From DASWIG01 sp965371445 (lineage in GTDB: Bacteria; Acidobacteriota; Thermoanaerobaculia; Multivoradales; J023), in the NCBI GenBank assembly GCA_965371445.1, contig CBDUYN010000189.1, positions 1 to 19,394 on the forward strand: DNA of 19,394 nt. The letters run 5' to 3'. Position numbers and translations under genes: made by a program. Below are positions 1-7,188 of this stretch, piece after piece. How positions within the stretch are numbered: position 1 is the first letter of the stretch; each line of letters starts with the position of its first letter. Below the pieces are notes generated by a model. The model was not told the origin of the DNA, did not search any database, and saw only the letters and a list, made by a program, of their open reading frames with translations.

Positions 1-69
1 ATGCGCCTCCTCCGTCTTGGGGAGCCCTCAGCGGCCCCGCCCCGTGCGGGAGTGCAACCTGGGGTGGGG

Positions 70-98
70 GCCCTCCTAATTCCACGCGGGCGCTCCGG
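70..98 (-). repeat. 29-bp fossil copy of permease coding sequence
   Basis: This stretch matches positions 2607-2635 at 27 of 29 bases, including 19 consecutive identical bases (80-98 and 2617-2635). On the minus strand both copies read Arg-Ser-Ala-Arg-Val-Glu-Leu-Gly-Gly, a typical segment of the N-terminal prefix domain of ADOP permeases. The copy here lies just beyond the stop codon of the permease gene, has no start codon of its own, and the similarity ends on both sides. It is best read as a remnant of a second, tandem permease gene or as a recombination scar. The remainder of 1-108 shows nothing else I can support. Confidence 0.6.
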
Positions 99-108
99 TG
101 TTGCCCCA

Positions 109-2787
109 CTAGCCTTCTCGCAGCTCCGCAATGGGATCCACCCGGAGGCCGCGACGGGCCGGGCCGGCGGCCGCGAGCAGGGCGACCACCGTCATGAACG
201 TCGCCGCAGCGGGGATAATGCCTGGGACGTCCCAGCCGCCCACCACCTTCATTGGCAGGTAGTAGTCGAGAAGGAGCGCCAACAGCGCGCCAAAGCCCGC
301 CCCGACCGCGACCTGGCCCAGCGCCCGTTTGAAGATGCCCGCCAGCACGCGTTGCGGTTGCGCGCCCAGGGCCGAGCGAATCCCGATCTCCCGCCGGCGT
401 TGGTTGACGGTAAAGGACATGAGCGCGTAAATGCCGGCCGCCGAGAGGAGGAGCACGGCGAGCGTCACTGCCGCGAGTGCGAACGCCCCCATATTGTTGC
501 CCACCGCCTGCTGGCGGTAGACCGCATCCAGAGTGCGAACCTCCTCCACCCGAAGGGTCGGCTCCAGCGCCGTAGTGATCTCCCGGAGCCGGTCCGCCAC
601 GCTGGCCGCGGTGGCTTCCACGCGCAGGGCGAGGCTTACCGGCTGCATCGATCCAGGTGCCATGGGATAATACATCGTGCTTTGGCTAGCGTTCGCATGG
701 AGGTCAGCCACGACCCCGACGATCTCATACCAGGTCCCCGACGCAGCCAAAGCCTTTCCACCTCTGGTGCGGATGAAGCGCTGGCGGACCCGGCGGCCCA
801 GAGGGTTCCCCCGGAGGGGGACAAGTGAGGCACTGGCGTCGCCCAGGAGTTGCTGCGCAAAGGTCTGGTTGACGATCACCGCGGCTCGCGTCGGCTCGAG
901 GTCGCCAGCGGGTAACCCGCGGCCGGTCAGGAGCGGGATGTCGAACACGTCGAAGAAGACGTCGTCCACCTGATTGAATCGGACCAAGTGATTGGACTCG
1001 AATATGCCGTCCTCCGCCAGCGGGACCCCGTCGATCTCGATGTCCACCCACGGCTCCTCGCCGGGCACCGCCGCCACGACGGTCACCCCCAAGACGCCGG
1101 GCTCGGCCTTCAGTTGCCGGACCAACTCGGCCTGGAGGGTGCTGGCAAGCATCTCCCGGTCCATCACGAGCCGGGCGGTCAGGAATTCCTCGGCCGCGAA
1201 GCCAGGTCCCAGGATGCCCTTCCGGATCGTCCCCCATCCCATCTCGACAGCCGCCGGCAGGGCGGCCATGGAGAAGGCGACCTGGGCCACGACCAGCGCG
1301 GTCCACGTCGCGCCGAGCTGCATGCCGGTGCGGCTACCTAACGCACGGAGCCCTGATTGCATCTGGTCTCCGGTCGCTTTGAGGGCCGGCACGACGCCCG
1401 CGATCATGGCGGCGAGCACGGCGAGTCCAGCGGCGAAGAGAACCGTCGTGAAGGAGAGGGTGAAGTCCATCCAGAAGGGGGGCCCGTCGCTCAAATCCTG
1501 CATTAGGAGCTCCTGCGCCTGCCCGAGGGCCAGGCGAGCGAACACGAGCGCCACGCCCGCGGCTCCCGCCGCGAGCACGAGCACCTCGATGAAGAGCTGC
1601 CCGACGATGCGGCCACGGCTCGCGCCCAGCACGTAGCGCGCCGCGAACTCCTCCTGGCGCGTGACGGTCCGGGCGTAGACCAGGATGGCGATGTTCGCGC
1701 AGGGCGGGACGAGGAGGAGGGTGACGAGGAACAGGATGAGGCGGACCACCCAGCGGACCTCCCCGCGCTCGTTGTCGCTGGCAAAGGCGAACGTATAAGG
1801 CACGACTTTCGGGTGGAGCTCTTCGTCGGTTTCCGGAACAGCGAGCAGCCCGAGCGTCGTCAGCTCGGCCTGGGCGCCCTCCAGCGTCACGCCGGGCGCG
1901 AGCCGGGCAAAGACCCTGACCGGTCCCTCGTCCCGCGCGTAGCCCGACGGAGCCGCGCGGAGCGGTGTCCAGAAACGGTGGTTCACCGGAAACGCGAAGC
2001 TCTCCGGCATGACGCCGACCACGGTACGGACCGTGTCGCCGAGACGAACCGTCTGCCCCACGACTGCCGGGTCGGCCGAGAACCGCGACTGCCACACGTC
2101 GTAACCGATCACGACGACCGGGGTGGCATCGTCGCGCTCATCCTCCTCGACCAGCGGCCGCCCCAGCAGCGGTGGCACCCGCGCCAGCTGGAATCCGGAC
2201 GCGGTCATCTCGGCGATGGACACCGGCTCGGCCGGGCCGTCCGCGGTGACCAGATTGCGCTCGATGTGCTGGAATGCGCCGACGTCCTCCACCGACCGCA
2301 GTCGGTCGCGCCACCGCTCGAAATCGGGCAGGGATGTATGGTGTCGGCGGTGCGCCCTGGCGTCCCAGGTCTGTATGGCGACCACCCGGTCACCGTCGTC
2401 TAGCGGCAGCGTGCCCCCGAAAACCAGGTCAAAGAATGCGAAGACGACCACGCCGATCCCGATCGCGACCGTCATCGCCAGGCCCCCGACCAGCGTCAGC
2501 CCCCAGGACTTGCGCAGCATGCGGAGTCCCAGCTTGACGTCCAGCCAGGACGCGTCCAACCACGGCAAGCCTCGAGCCGCGCGGCTCGCCTCACGCAGCC
2601 GCGTCAGCCCTCCCAGTTCCACGCGGGCGCTCCGGCGGGCTTGTTCCCGTGTCATGCCCTGGCGCATCTTGTCCTCTTCCGCCATCGCCAGGTGCGTTGC
2701 CAATTCCTGGTCGAAGTCACGATCAAGCTCGCCAGGACGCAAGAAGGCACGAATGCGTGCCACCATCACACGAAGAAACGTCGCCAT
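109..2787 (-). CDS. ADOP-type ABC transporter permease (MacB/FtsX family)
   Basis: An 892-residue inner-membrane permease of the duplicated MacB/FtsX type. Residues about 1-80 form the short cytoplasmic prefix domain found in Acidobacteria-type permeases (LRPGELDRDFDQELATHLAM, then ARVELGGL). A first membrane segment follows at about 95-122, then a periplasmic MacB core domain, three or four membrane helices at about 350-520, a second periplasmic domain (about 525-760), and three C-terminal helices (about 770-885) ending in PIAELREG. No ATPase or membrane-fusion gene lies nearby, so it is an orphan permease; its substrate is unknown. It starts 3 nt after the padR stop and has a strong ribosome site (AAGGAG, 7 nt before ATG) inside the end of padR, so the two are co-transcribed. 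The family call is firm; efflux or lipoprotein handling is only a guess. Confidence 0.9.
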   Translation of the reverse strand: MATFLRVMVARIRAFLRPGELDRDFDQELATHLAMAEEDKMRQGMTREQARRSARVELGGLTRLREASRAARGLPWLDASWLDVKLGLRMLRKSWGLTLVGGLAMTVAIGIGVVVFAFFDLVFGGTLPLDDGDRVVAIQTWDARAHRRHHTSLPDFERWRDRLRSVEDVGAFQHIERNLVTADGPAEPVSIAEMTASGFQLARVPPLLGRPLVEEDERDDATPVVVIGYDVWQSRFSADPAVVGQTVRLGDTVRTVVGVMPESFAFPVNHRFWTPLRAAPSGYARDEGPVRVFARLAPGVTLEGAQAELTTLGLLAVPETDEELHPKVVPYTFAFASDNERGEVRWVVRLILFLVTLLLVPPCANIAILVYARTVTRQEEFAARYVLGASRGRIVGQLFIEVLVLAAGAAGVALVFARLALGQAQELLMQDLSDGPPFWMDFTLSFTTVLFAAGLAVLAAMIAGVVPALKATGDQMQSGLRALGSRTGMQLGATWTALVVAQVAFSMAALPAAVEMGWGTIRKGILGPGFAAEEFLTARLVMDREMLASTLQAELVRQLKAEPGVLGVTVVAAVPGEEPWVDIEIDGVPLAEDGIFESNHLVRFNQVDDVFFDVFDIPLLTGRGLPAGDLEPTRAAVIVNQTFAQQLLGDASASLVPLRGNPLGRRVRQRFIRTRGGKALAASGTWYEIVGVVADLHANASQSTMYYPMAPGSMQPVSLALRVEATAASVADRLREITTALEPTLRVEEVRTLDAVYRQQAVGNNMGAFALAAVTLAVLLLSAAGIYALMSFTVNQRRREIGIRSALGAQPQRVLAGIFKRALGQVAVGAGFGALLALLLDYYLPMKVVGGWDVPGIIPAAATFMTVVALLAAAGPARRGLRVDPIAELREG
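2607..2635 (-). repeat. Parental copy of the 29-bp permease repeat
   Basis: This intragenic stretch encodes the ARVELGG region of the permease prefix domain and is matched at 27 of 29 positions by 70-98, which lies beyond the gene's stop codon. The two copies are in the same orientation and bracket almost the whole permease gene, so recombination between them would delete most of it. Confidence 0.6.
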
Positions 2788-2790
2788 GTC

Positions 2791-3135
2791 TCAGCTCCTT
2801 GTCGCCGGTTGCAAGACCCGGCCGATCACTCCAGAGATTCGTTCCCAGTTTTCGGTTTCGGCTTTCAGCTGCTTTCGGCCGGCCTTCGTAAGGGAGTAGA
2901 ACTTCGCCTTGCGGTTATTGTCGGATGTGCCCCACTGTGCAGCGACCCACTTTTTCTGGACGAGACGGACCAGGCAGAGATAGATGGTCCCTTGGTTGAC
3001 GATGAGGGCATTCTGGCCGACCTGCTCGATGCGACGAGCGATGCCGTATCCGTGCAGGGGGCCCAGCTGCTCCAACGTCTTGAGCACCATCAGATCGAGA
3101 GTGCCTTGAAGAATAGGTGACCGAGTTTCCATCAT
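2791..3135 (-). CDS. PadR-family transcriptional regulator
   Basis: A 114-residue winged-helix regulator. It opens with the PadR hallmark ILQGTLDLMVLKTL, continues with HGYGIARRIEQ, the wing region NQGTIYLCLVRLVQKKWV and SDNNRKAKFYSLTKAGRKQL, and ends in a short helix used for dimerisation. In Acidobacteria such genes commonly precede ADOP permeases and probably repress them in response to an unknown ligand. The ATG at 3135 was chosen because GGAGG lies 7 nt upstream; a second ATG follows directly at 3132. A longer in-frame version from 3174 would add 13 residues made of a DNA tandem repeat and lacks family similarity. The usual GTLYP of the family is GTIYL here. The gene is probably autoregulated along with the permease. 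Confidence 0.92.
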   Translation of the reverse strand: MMETRSPILQGTLDLMVLKTLEQLGPLHGYGIARRIEQVGQNALIVNQGTIYLCLVRLVQKKWVAAQWGTSDNNRKAKFYSLTKAGRKQLKAETENWERISGVIGRVLQPATRS

Positions 3136-3149
3136 GCTGCGTCCTCCAT
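3132..3149 (-). other. Possible 5-codon leader ORF overlapping the padR start
   Basis: On the minus strand ATG at 3149 opens a five-codon frame (Met-Glu-Asp-Ala-Ala) whose TGA overlaps both padR start codons. Its own ribosome site (GAGGA) is supplied by the preceding sequence or by the upstream half of the repeat at 3133-3160. Termination here would deposit ribosomes on the padR start. It may be an accident of the duplication; no evidence of translation exists in the sequence alone. Confidence 0.3.
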
Positions 3150-3160
3150 GCTGCGTCCTC
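3133..3160 (-). repeat. Perfect 14-bp tandem repeat duplicating RBS and start codon
   Basis: Two perfect head-to-tail copies of GAGGACGCAGCATG (minus-strand sense) cover 3133-3146 and 3147-3160. Each copy includes a ribosome-binding sequence and an ATG, so the padR translation start region has been duplicated. The unit length of 14 is not a multiple of three, so each copy sets a different frame. Only the copy at 3133-3146 leads into PadR. Confidence 0.85.
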
Positions 3161-3179
3161 CATGTGGGATGCATAGAGG

Positions 3180-3208
3180 AGTCTACCTGGCTTCCTGTGG
3201 GATGTCAA
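3180..3208 (-). promoter_or_regulatory. Sigma-70-like promoter of padR-permease operon
   Basis: The minus strand carries a perfect -35 box TTGACA (3208-3203), a 17-bp spacer, and a -10 box TAGACT (3185-3180, four of six consensus bases). Transcription would start near 3173, giving a leader of about 38 nt before the padR ATG. The heptamer TGACATC occurs twice in direct orientation (3201-3207 and 3216-3222), overlapping and just upstream of the -35 box; it is a candidate operator. Confidence 0.65.
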
Positions 3209-3248
3209 GATGAAAGATGTCAGGTCCCGCCCGCAGGGCAGAGGGTCG

Positions 3249-3275
3249 CTGGAGCCGCTCCAGGAGCGGCTCCAG
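3249..3275. promoter_or_regulatory. 27-bp perfect palindrome, candidate operator
   Basis: The arms CTGGAGCCGCTCC and GGAGCGGCTCCAG are perfect 13-bp inverted complements around a single central A. It sits about 40 bp upstream of the padR -35 box and about 190 bp before the kinase gene. There is no T-run on either side, which argues against an intrinsic terminator. A dimeric regulator binding site, or a hairpin in a long kinase leader, are the two readings. Confidence 0.55.
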
Positions 3276-3309
3276 GTCGTCTTGACGCCCCTCCGACTTC
3301 GCAACCCTC

Positions 3310-3318
3310 GGGGGGGGG
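3310..3318 (+). repeat. G9 homopolymer tract
   Basis: Nine consecutive G in the non-coding region upstream of the kinase gene. Such tracts slip easily in replication. Here it would change spacing in a regulatory region rather than a reading frame. It could also be miscounted in assembly. Confidence 0.8.
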
Positions 3319-3468
3319 TTTACCGGCCGTGGTTTCCGCGGTCGTACGCGGCGTGTCGGGCGACCTCGCCCAGGCTCACCACCAGCGACCCGCCCGAAGC
3401 AGGTCGACAGGATCTCGGCTCGGGAGGTATGCTCGTCCCTGTCGGCCGCCTGCCGCGCTTTGAACGCC

Positions 3469-5673
3469 ATGCAAGACCCACTCTCTTTCGTCCCGGTACG
3501 CTACAAGCTGCCGCTGACCTTCGCCTTCCTGTGCGTGGTGGCGTTCGGCCTGGGTGGCTATGTCGTGACCACGACCGCCCGCGACGCCCTCGAGCGCCAG
3601 ATCCGGCTGCGCCTCGACAGCCGGGCCGCGAACACCCACCTGGTCGTGGACAAGGACCTCGAGCTGCTCGGGCGGCGGGTGGAGGACTTCGCTTCCGACG
3701 GGCACATCCGCCTCGAGCTCGAACGCTTGCAGGCCGCGGCGGCCGACGCTTCCGGGATGGCGGACAAGGGCGAGCTCGTGCGCCACCTGCGGACCAACAA
3801 GCTCACCCTCGTCCCGGAGTTCGTCGACGCCTTCGTCCTCGACCGGAGCGGTGAGGTGCTGCTGCGGGCCTACTCCGAGGCGACGGCCTCGCCCCCCGGC
3901 TTCAACCGGGAAGGCTTCTGGTTCGGACCGCTCCGCGCCCCGGCGCCGGAGCACCCGTATCCCACCTTCGTGCTCTCCACCCCGGTCACCGCCATCGACG
4001 GTGGACGCCGGCTGGGTTACCTGCAGATCGTGGTTCGGGCCGACGTCTGGGCCGGACGCCTGCGCCATGCTCTGGCCCAGGCACCGCTGGAGGACCTGCG
4101 GATCGAGCTCCGCGGTCCGGACGGCTACCGTCTACCGCTGATCACCGACGCCGCCGAGATTCCCCCCCCGCCAGACGTCGAAGGCGAGCAGGATCCGCAA
4201 CGGTTGACGTTCTCCAGCACCAACGCCCGCACCGGCTGGAACGTCGACCTCTCGGTGGACCGGCGGATTCTGACCTTGCCGATCAGCACCCTGGTCTCGA
4301 CTTTTGTCTACACCGGAATCGCGCTGGTCGTCCTGAGCTTCCTCTTGCTCCTTCCTTCCCGGCAGTTCCTGCTCAAGCCGTTGGCGGAGCTCGAGAACGC
4401 CGCCCGCAAGATCACGGACGGCGACTTCTCGACCCGCGTCGGCTACCAGTCCGGCGACGAGGTCGGGCACCTCTCCGCGGCCTTCGACGTCATGGCCGGA
4501 ACGACCGAGGAGCGGACTCGACGGCTGGCGCAGGCGGCCGAGAACCTGCGCCAGCGGGAAGCGGAGATCCGCTTCGAGCGCGACCGTTTGAGCACCGTGA
4601 TCCAATCGATGGAAGACGGTCTCTTCATCCTCGATCGAGAGGGCCGAACGACCCTCGCCAATGCGGCAGCCAAGGACGTTCTCCACGAGCTCAGCAAGGG
4701 TCGACGCGGCCAGTCCCCCCAGGACTGCGGCCACGTCGGTTCGACGCCCAGGAATTGCCTCGAGTGTCTGGCGAGCTTTAAGCGGCCCGTGCAGGCCTGC
4801 GTCGTGACGATCGGCGAGCGGACCTATGACATCCACGCGACCTCGTTGCGCGATCACCGGGAAGATCACAGTGGCGAGGAAGCCGGCAGGGTCTTCGTCA
4901 GCCGCGACGTCACCGAGCGGATGCTCCAGGCGGCCCAACAGGCCCACCAGGAGCGCATGTTGGTGCTCGGTGAGATCGCCGCGGTGATGGCCCATGAGAT
5001 GAACAATCCGCTCGCGGCGATCTCGATGTTCAGCCAGATGCTGCTCGATGGGCTCGACGACTCCTCGCCGCTCTATGCTCACGCCGAAGTCGTTCATCGC
5101 AACACCCTGAGCTGCAAACGGACCATCCGTTCGCTCCTCGACATGGCGAGGACCTCCCCTTCGCATTCTGAGGCCTTTGACGTTCGCGACCTCGTGGCCG
5201 ACGTCGTCGAGTTCTTGCGGCCCGTCGCCGAGCGCGGCCAGACGACGCTCAACGTCGATGCGGAGGCCAACGAAGGTCTCGTCGACGGCGACGAGATCCA
5301 GCTCCGCCAGGCCCTGGTCAACCTGGTGATGAACGCGGTCCAGGCCGGCGGAACGGCTGAAAGGGGCGTGGTCATGATCGGCACCTTGGACCGCGGCGAG
5401 GAGATCGTGATCCGGGTGCGCGACAAAGGTCCGGGGATTCCCGAGGAGCTGCGCGAGCGCGTTTTCGAACCGTTCTTCACGACCAAGCCGGCGGGAGAAG
5501 GCACCGGTCTGGGTCTGCCGACGACGCGGAGGATCGTCGAAGCGCAAGGCGGCCGGTTGATTCTCTGCCCTGGCTCGGGGGCCGGTACGACGCTCGAGAT
5601 CGTTCTCCCGCGCCTCCTCTGCGATCCTGCCGAAGCGCAGGTGTTGGCTGCCGCCGCGGAGGTGTCGCCGTGA
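3469..5673 (+). CDS. Membrane sensor histidine kinase (NtrB-like, HAMP-PAS)
   Basis: A 734-residue sensor kinase. Membrane segments at about 14-33 and 275-296 enclose a periplasmic sensor region of about 240 residues. A HAMP linker follows (about 297-350), then a PAS domain from about 376, a HisKA domain with phospho-accepting His509 in AHEMNNPLAAIS, and an HATPase domain with N-box LRQALVNLVMNAV, G1 box DKGPGIPEEL and GEGTGLGLPTTRRI. The PAS domain has an unusual cysteine set, Cys420-x9-Cys430-x2-Cys433. The kinase presumably phosphorylates the regulator encoded next, with which it overlaps by 4 bp. The ATG at 3469 was chosen; a TTG at 3460 would add three residues. Neither has a strong ribosome site. 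The ligand is unknown. Confidence 0.93.
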   Translation: MQDPLSFVPVRYKLPLTFAFLCVVAFGLGGYVVTTTARDALERQIRLRLDSRAANTHLVVDKDLELLGRRVEDFASDGHIRLELERLQAAAADASGMADKGELVRHLRTNKLTLVPEFVDAFVLDRSGEVLLRAYSEATASPPGFNREGFWFGPLRAPAPEHPYPTFVLSTPVTAIDGGRRLGYLQIVVRADVWAGRLRHALAQAPLEDLRIELRGPDGYRLPLITDAAEIPPPPDVEGEQDPQRLTFSSTNARTGWNVDLSVDRRILTLPISTLVSTFVYTGIALVVLSFLLLLPSRQFLLKPLAELENAARKITDGDFSTRVGYQSGDEVGHLSAAFDVMAGTTEERTRRLAQAAENLRQREAEIRFERDRLSTVIQSMEDGLFILDREGRTTLANAAAKDVLHELSKGRRGQSPQDCGHVGSTPRNCLECLASFKRPVQACVVTIGERTYDIHATSLRDHREDHSGEEAGRVFVSRDVTERMLQAAQQAHQERMLVLGEIAAVMAHEMNNPLAAISMFSQMLLDGLDDSSPLYAHAEVVHRNTLSCKRTIRSLLDMARTSPSHSEAFDVRDLVADVVEFLRPVAERGQTTLNVDAEANEGLVDGDEIQLRQALVNLVMNAVQAGGTAERGVVMIGTLDRGEEIVIRVRDKGPGIPEELRERVFEPFFTTKPAGEGTGLGLPTTRRIVEAQGGRLILCPGSGAGTTLEIVLPRLLCDPAEAQVLAAAAEVSP

Positions 5674-7097
5674 GCCGGCAGGACCAGCGGAGTGGCGCCC
5701 AGACCGAAGATCGCCTCCGCGTCCTGGTCGTCGACGACGAGGCGGACGTCCGCCTCGGACTGCGCCTGCTCAGCGAATCCCTCGGCGCCGAGGTGCGGGA
5801 AGCTGCCAGCGGCGAGCAGGCCTTGGAGGTCCTCGGTGGCTGGACGCCCCACGTGATGCTCACCGACATCACGATGGACGGCATGTCCGGCATGGAGCTG
5901 CTCAGGCACGTCAACGAGCATCACGTAGACGTCAAGGTGCTGATGATCACCGGCTACGGGACGATCGAGCTCGCCGTCGAGGCCATGCGGCGCGGAGCAG
6001 CGCACTTCATCACCAAACCTTTCGACAATGCGGAGATCCTCGTCGAGGTCCAGCACCACGGCCGCGAGGCGCTGATCGCCGAACGGGTGCGGCGGTTGAA
6101 GGCCGGCGGCGAACGGAGGCCGACGATGATCATTACCGAGGATCCGCGGATGGCCGCGATCCTCGACCTGGTCGAGCAGGTCGGGCCGACCGAGATGCCG
6201 GTGCTGATCAGCGGCGAAAGCGGCACGGGCAAGGAGCTGGTCGCGCGGGCCATTCACGAGAACGGCCGCGATCCCACGCTGCCCTTCATCCCCGTCAACT
6301 CGGCCGCCCTTCCGGACACGTTGCTCGAGTCGGAGCTCTTCGGGCATAGGAAGGGCGCTTTTACCGGCGCCGACAGCCACCGGGAGGGAATCTTCGCCAA
6401 GGCCCGCGGCGGCACCGTCTTCCTGGACGAAATCGCCCTGATGTCGCCAGCGTTTCAGGGCAAGCTGCTGCGGGTCCTGCAGCAACGCACCGTCGTACCT
6501 CTCGGGTCCACCACTCCGCAGCCCGTCTCCTTCCGTCTCGTCGCGGCGACCAACTGCAGCCTGACCGAGCGCATTGCGGCAGGCAGCTTCCGCCAGGACC
6601 TCTACTACCGCCTCCGGGTGATGATGATCGACGTTCCGCCGCTGCGCGAACGGCCGGGCGACATCGCACCTCTGGCGATGCACTTCGTCGCCCTCTATTC
6701 CGACATGGTAGGGCTGGTGTCCGATCGCCGTCCCTGCCTGACGGCCGGGGCGCTCGAAGAGCTGCGCAACCATGGCTGGCCGGGAAACGTGCGGGAGCTC
6801 GAGAACAGCATTCAGCGGGCGCTGATCCTCTGCCGCGGCGAGGACGTCCGTGCCCACCACCTGCGTCTCGACGAAGAGGACGACCTGTGGTCCTCGGAGA
6901 GTCAGGAAGGCCTTTCCTACGAGGACGCCAAGCAGAAGGCGCTGCAGGTCTTTCGGCGTCGCATCGTGAAGCGCGCCCTGGGTACGACGCGGGGCAACGT
7001 CACCCGCGCCGCGGAGATGTGTGGCCTCACCCGGGCAGCGTTTCAGCGAATCATGCGATCGCTCAAACTCGACCGTAGCCAGTTCACCAGCCACTGA
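5670..7097 (+). CDS. Sigma-54-dependent response regulator (NtrC family)
   Basis: A 475-residue enhancer-binding protein with three parts. The receiver domain (about 16-130) has acidic pair Asp22-Asp23, phosphorylation site Asp66 in LTDITMDGM, and Lys in FITKPFD. The AAA+ domain has Walker A GESGTGKE (182-189), the sigma-54-contacting loop GAFTGA (229-234), Walker B TVFLDEIAL, and arginine-finger region RQDLYYRLRVMMIDVPPLRER split over the usual positions. The C-terminal Fis-type helix-turn-helix is GNVTRAAEMCGLTRAAFQRI. It starts at GTG within GTGA, overlapping the kinase stop, so the two are translationally coupled and form a two-component system. It should activate sigma-54 promoters on phosphorylation. 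I found no good sigma-54 site in this window, so its targets are probably elsewhere. Confidence 0.95.
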   Translation: MSRQDQRSGAQTEDRLRVLVVDDEADVRLGLRLLSESLGAEVREAASGEQALEVLGGWTPHVMLTDITMDGMSGMELLRHVNEHHVDVKVLMITGYGTIELAVEAMRRGAAHFITKPFDNAEILVEVQHHGREALIAERVRRLKAGGERRPTMIITEDPRMAAILDLVEQVGPTEMPVLISGESGTGKELVARAIHENGRDPTLPFIPVNSAALPDTLLESELFGHRKGAFTGADSHREGIFAKARGGTVFLDEIALMSPAFQGKLLRVLQQRTVVPLGSTTPQPVSFRLVAATNCSLTERIAAGSFRQDLYYRLRVMMIDVPPLRERPGDIAPLAMHFVALYSDMVGLVSDRRPCLTAGALEELRNHGWPGNVRELENSIQRALILCRGEDVRAHHLRLDEEDDLWSSESQEGLSYEDAKQKALQVFRRRIVKRALGTTRGNVTRAAEMCGLTRAAFQRIMRSLKLDRSQFTSH

Positions 7098-7188
7098 CGA
7101 CCGAGCGCTGGGCATGAACACCCGTGCCACGCAGCTCGGCCGGGCGGCGATCCGCTTGCCCTTGTCTGGGGGCGCGCTCCGGCTCGAC

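Larger units (their letters stand above)
3209..3468. other. Divergent intergenic region
   Basis: No gene is supportable between the padR promoter and the histidine kinase start. The region holds a 27-bp palindrome (3249-3275) and a run of nine G (3310-3318). I could not find a convincing sigma-70 or sigma-54 promoter for the kinase on the plus strand. An out-of-frame ATG at 3429 has a good GGGAGG upstream but does not lead to a recognisable protein. Confidence 0.6.

Noticed and set aside
3429..3854. Plus-strand ATG with strong GGGAGG upstream of the kinase
   Set aside because: It opens a frame different from the kinase and gives an Arg/Pro-rich product without domains.
5094..7130. 678-codon minus-strand open frame
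   Set aside because: Antisense to the kinase C-terminus and the NtrC-type regulator, both with intact catalytic motifs. The translation is low-complexity and unlike any family.
7098..7188. Terminator between the convergent regulator and selD genes
   Set aside because: No stable stem with a T-run was found on either strand.
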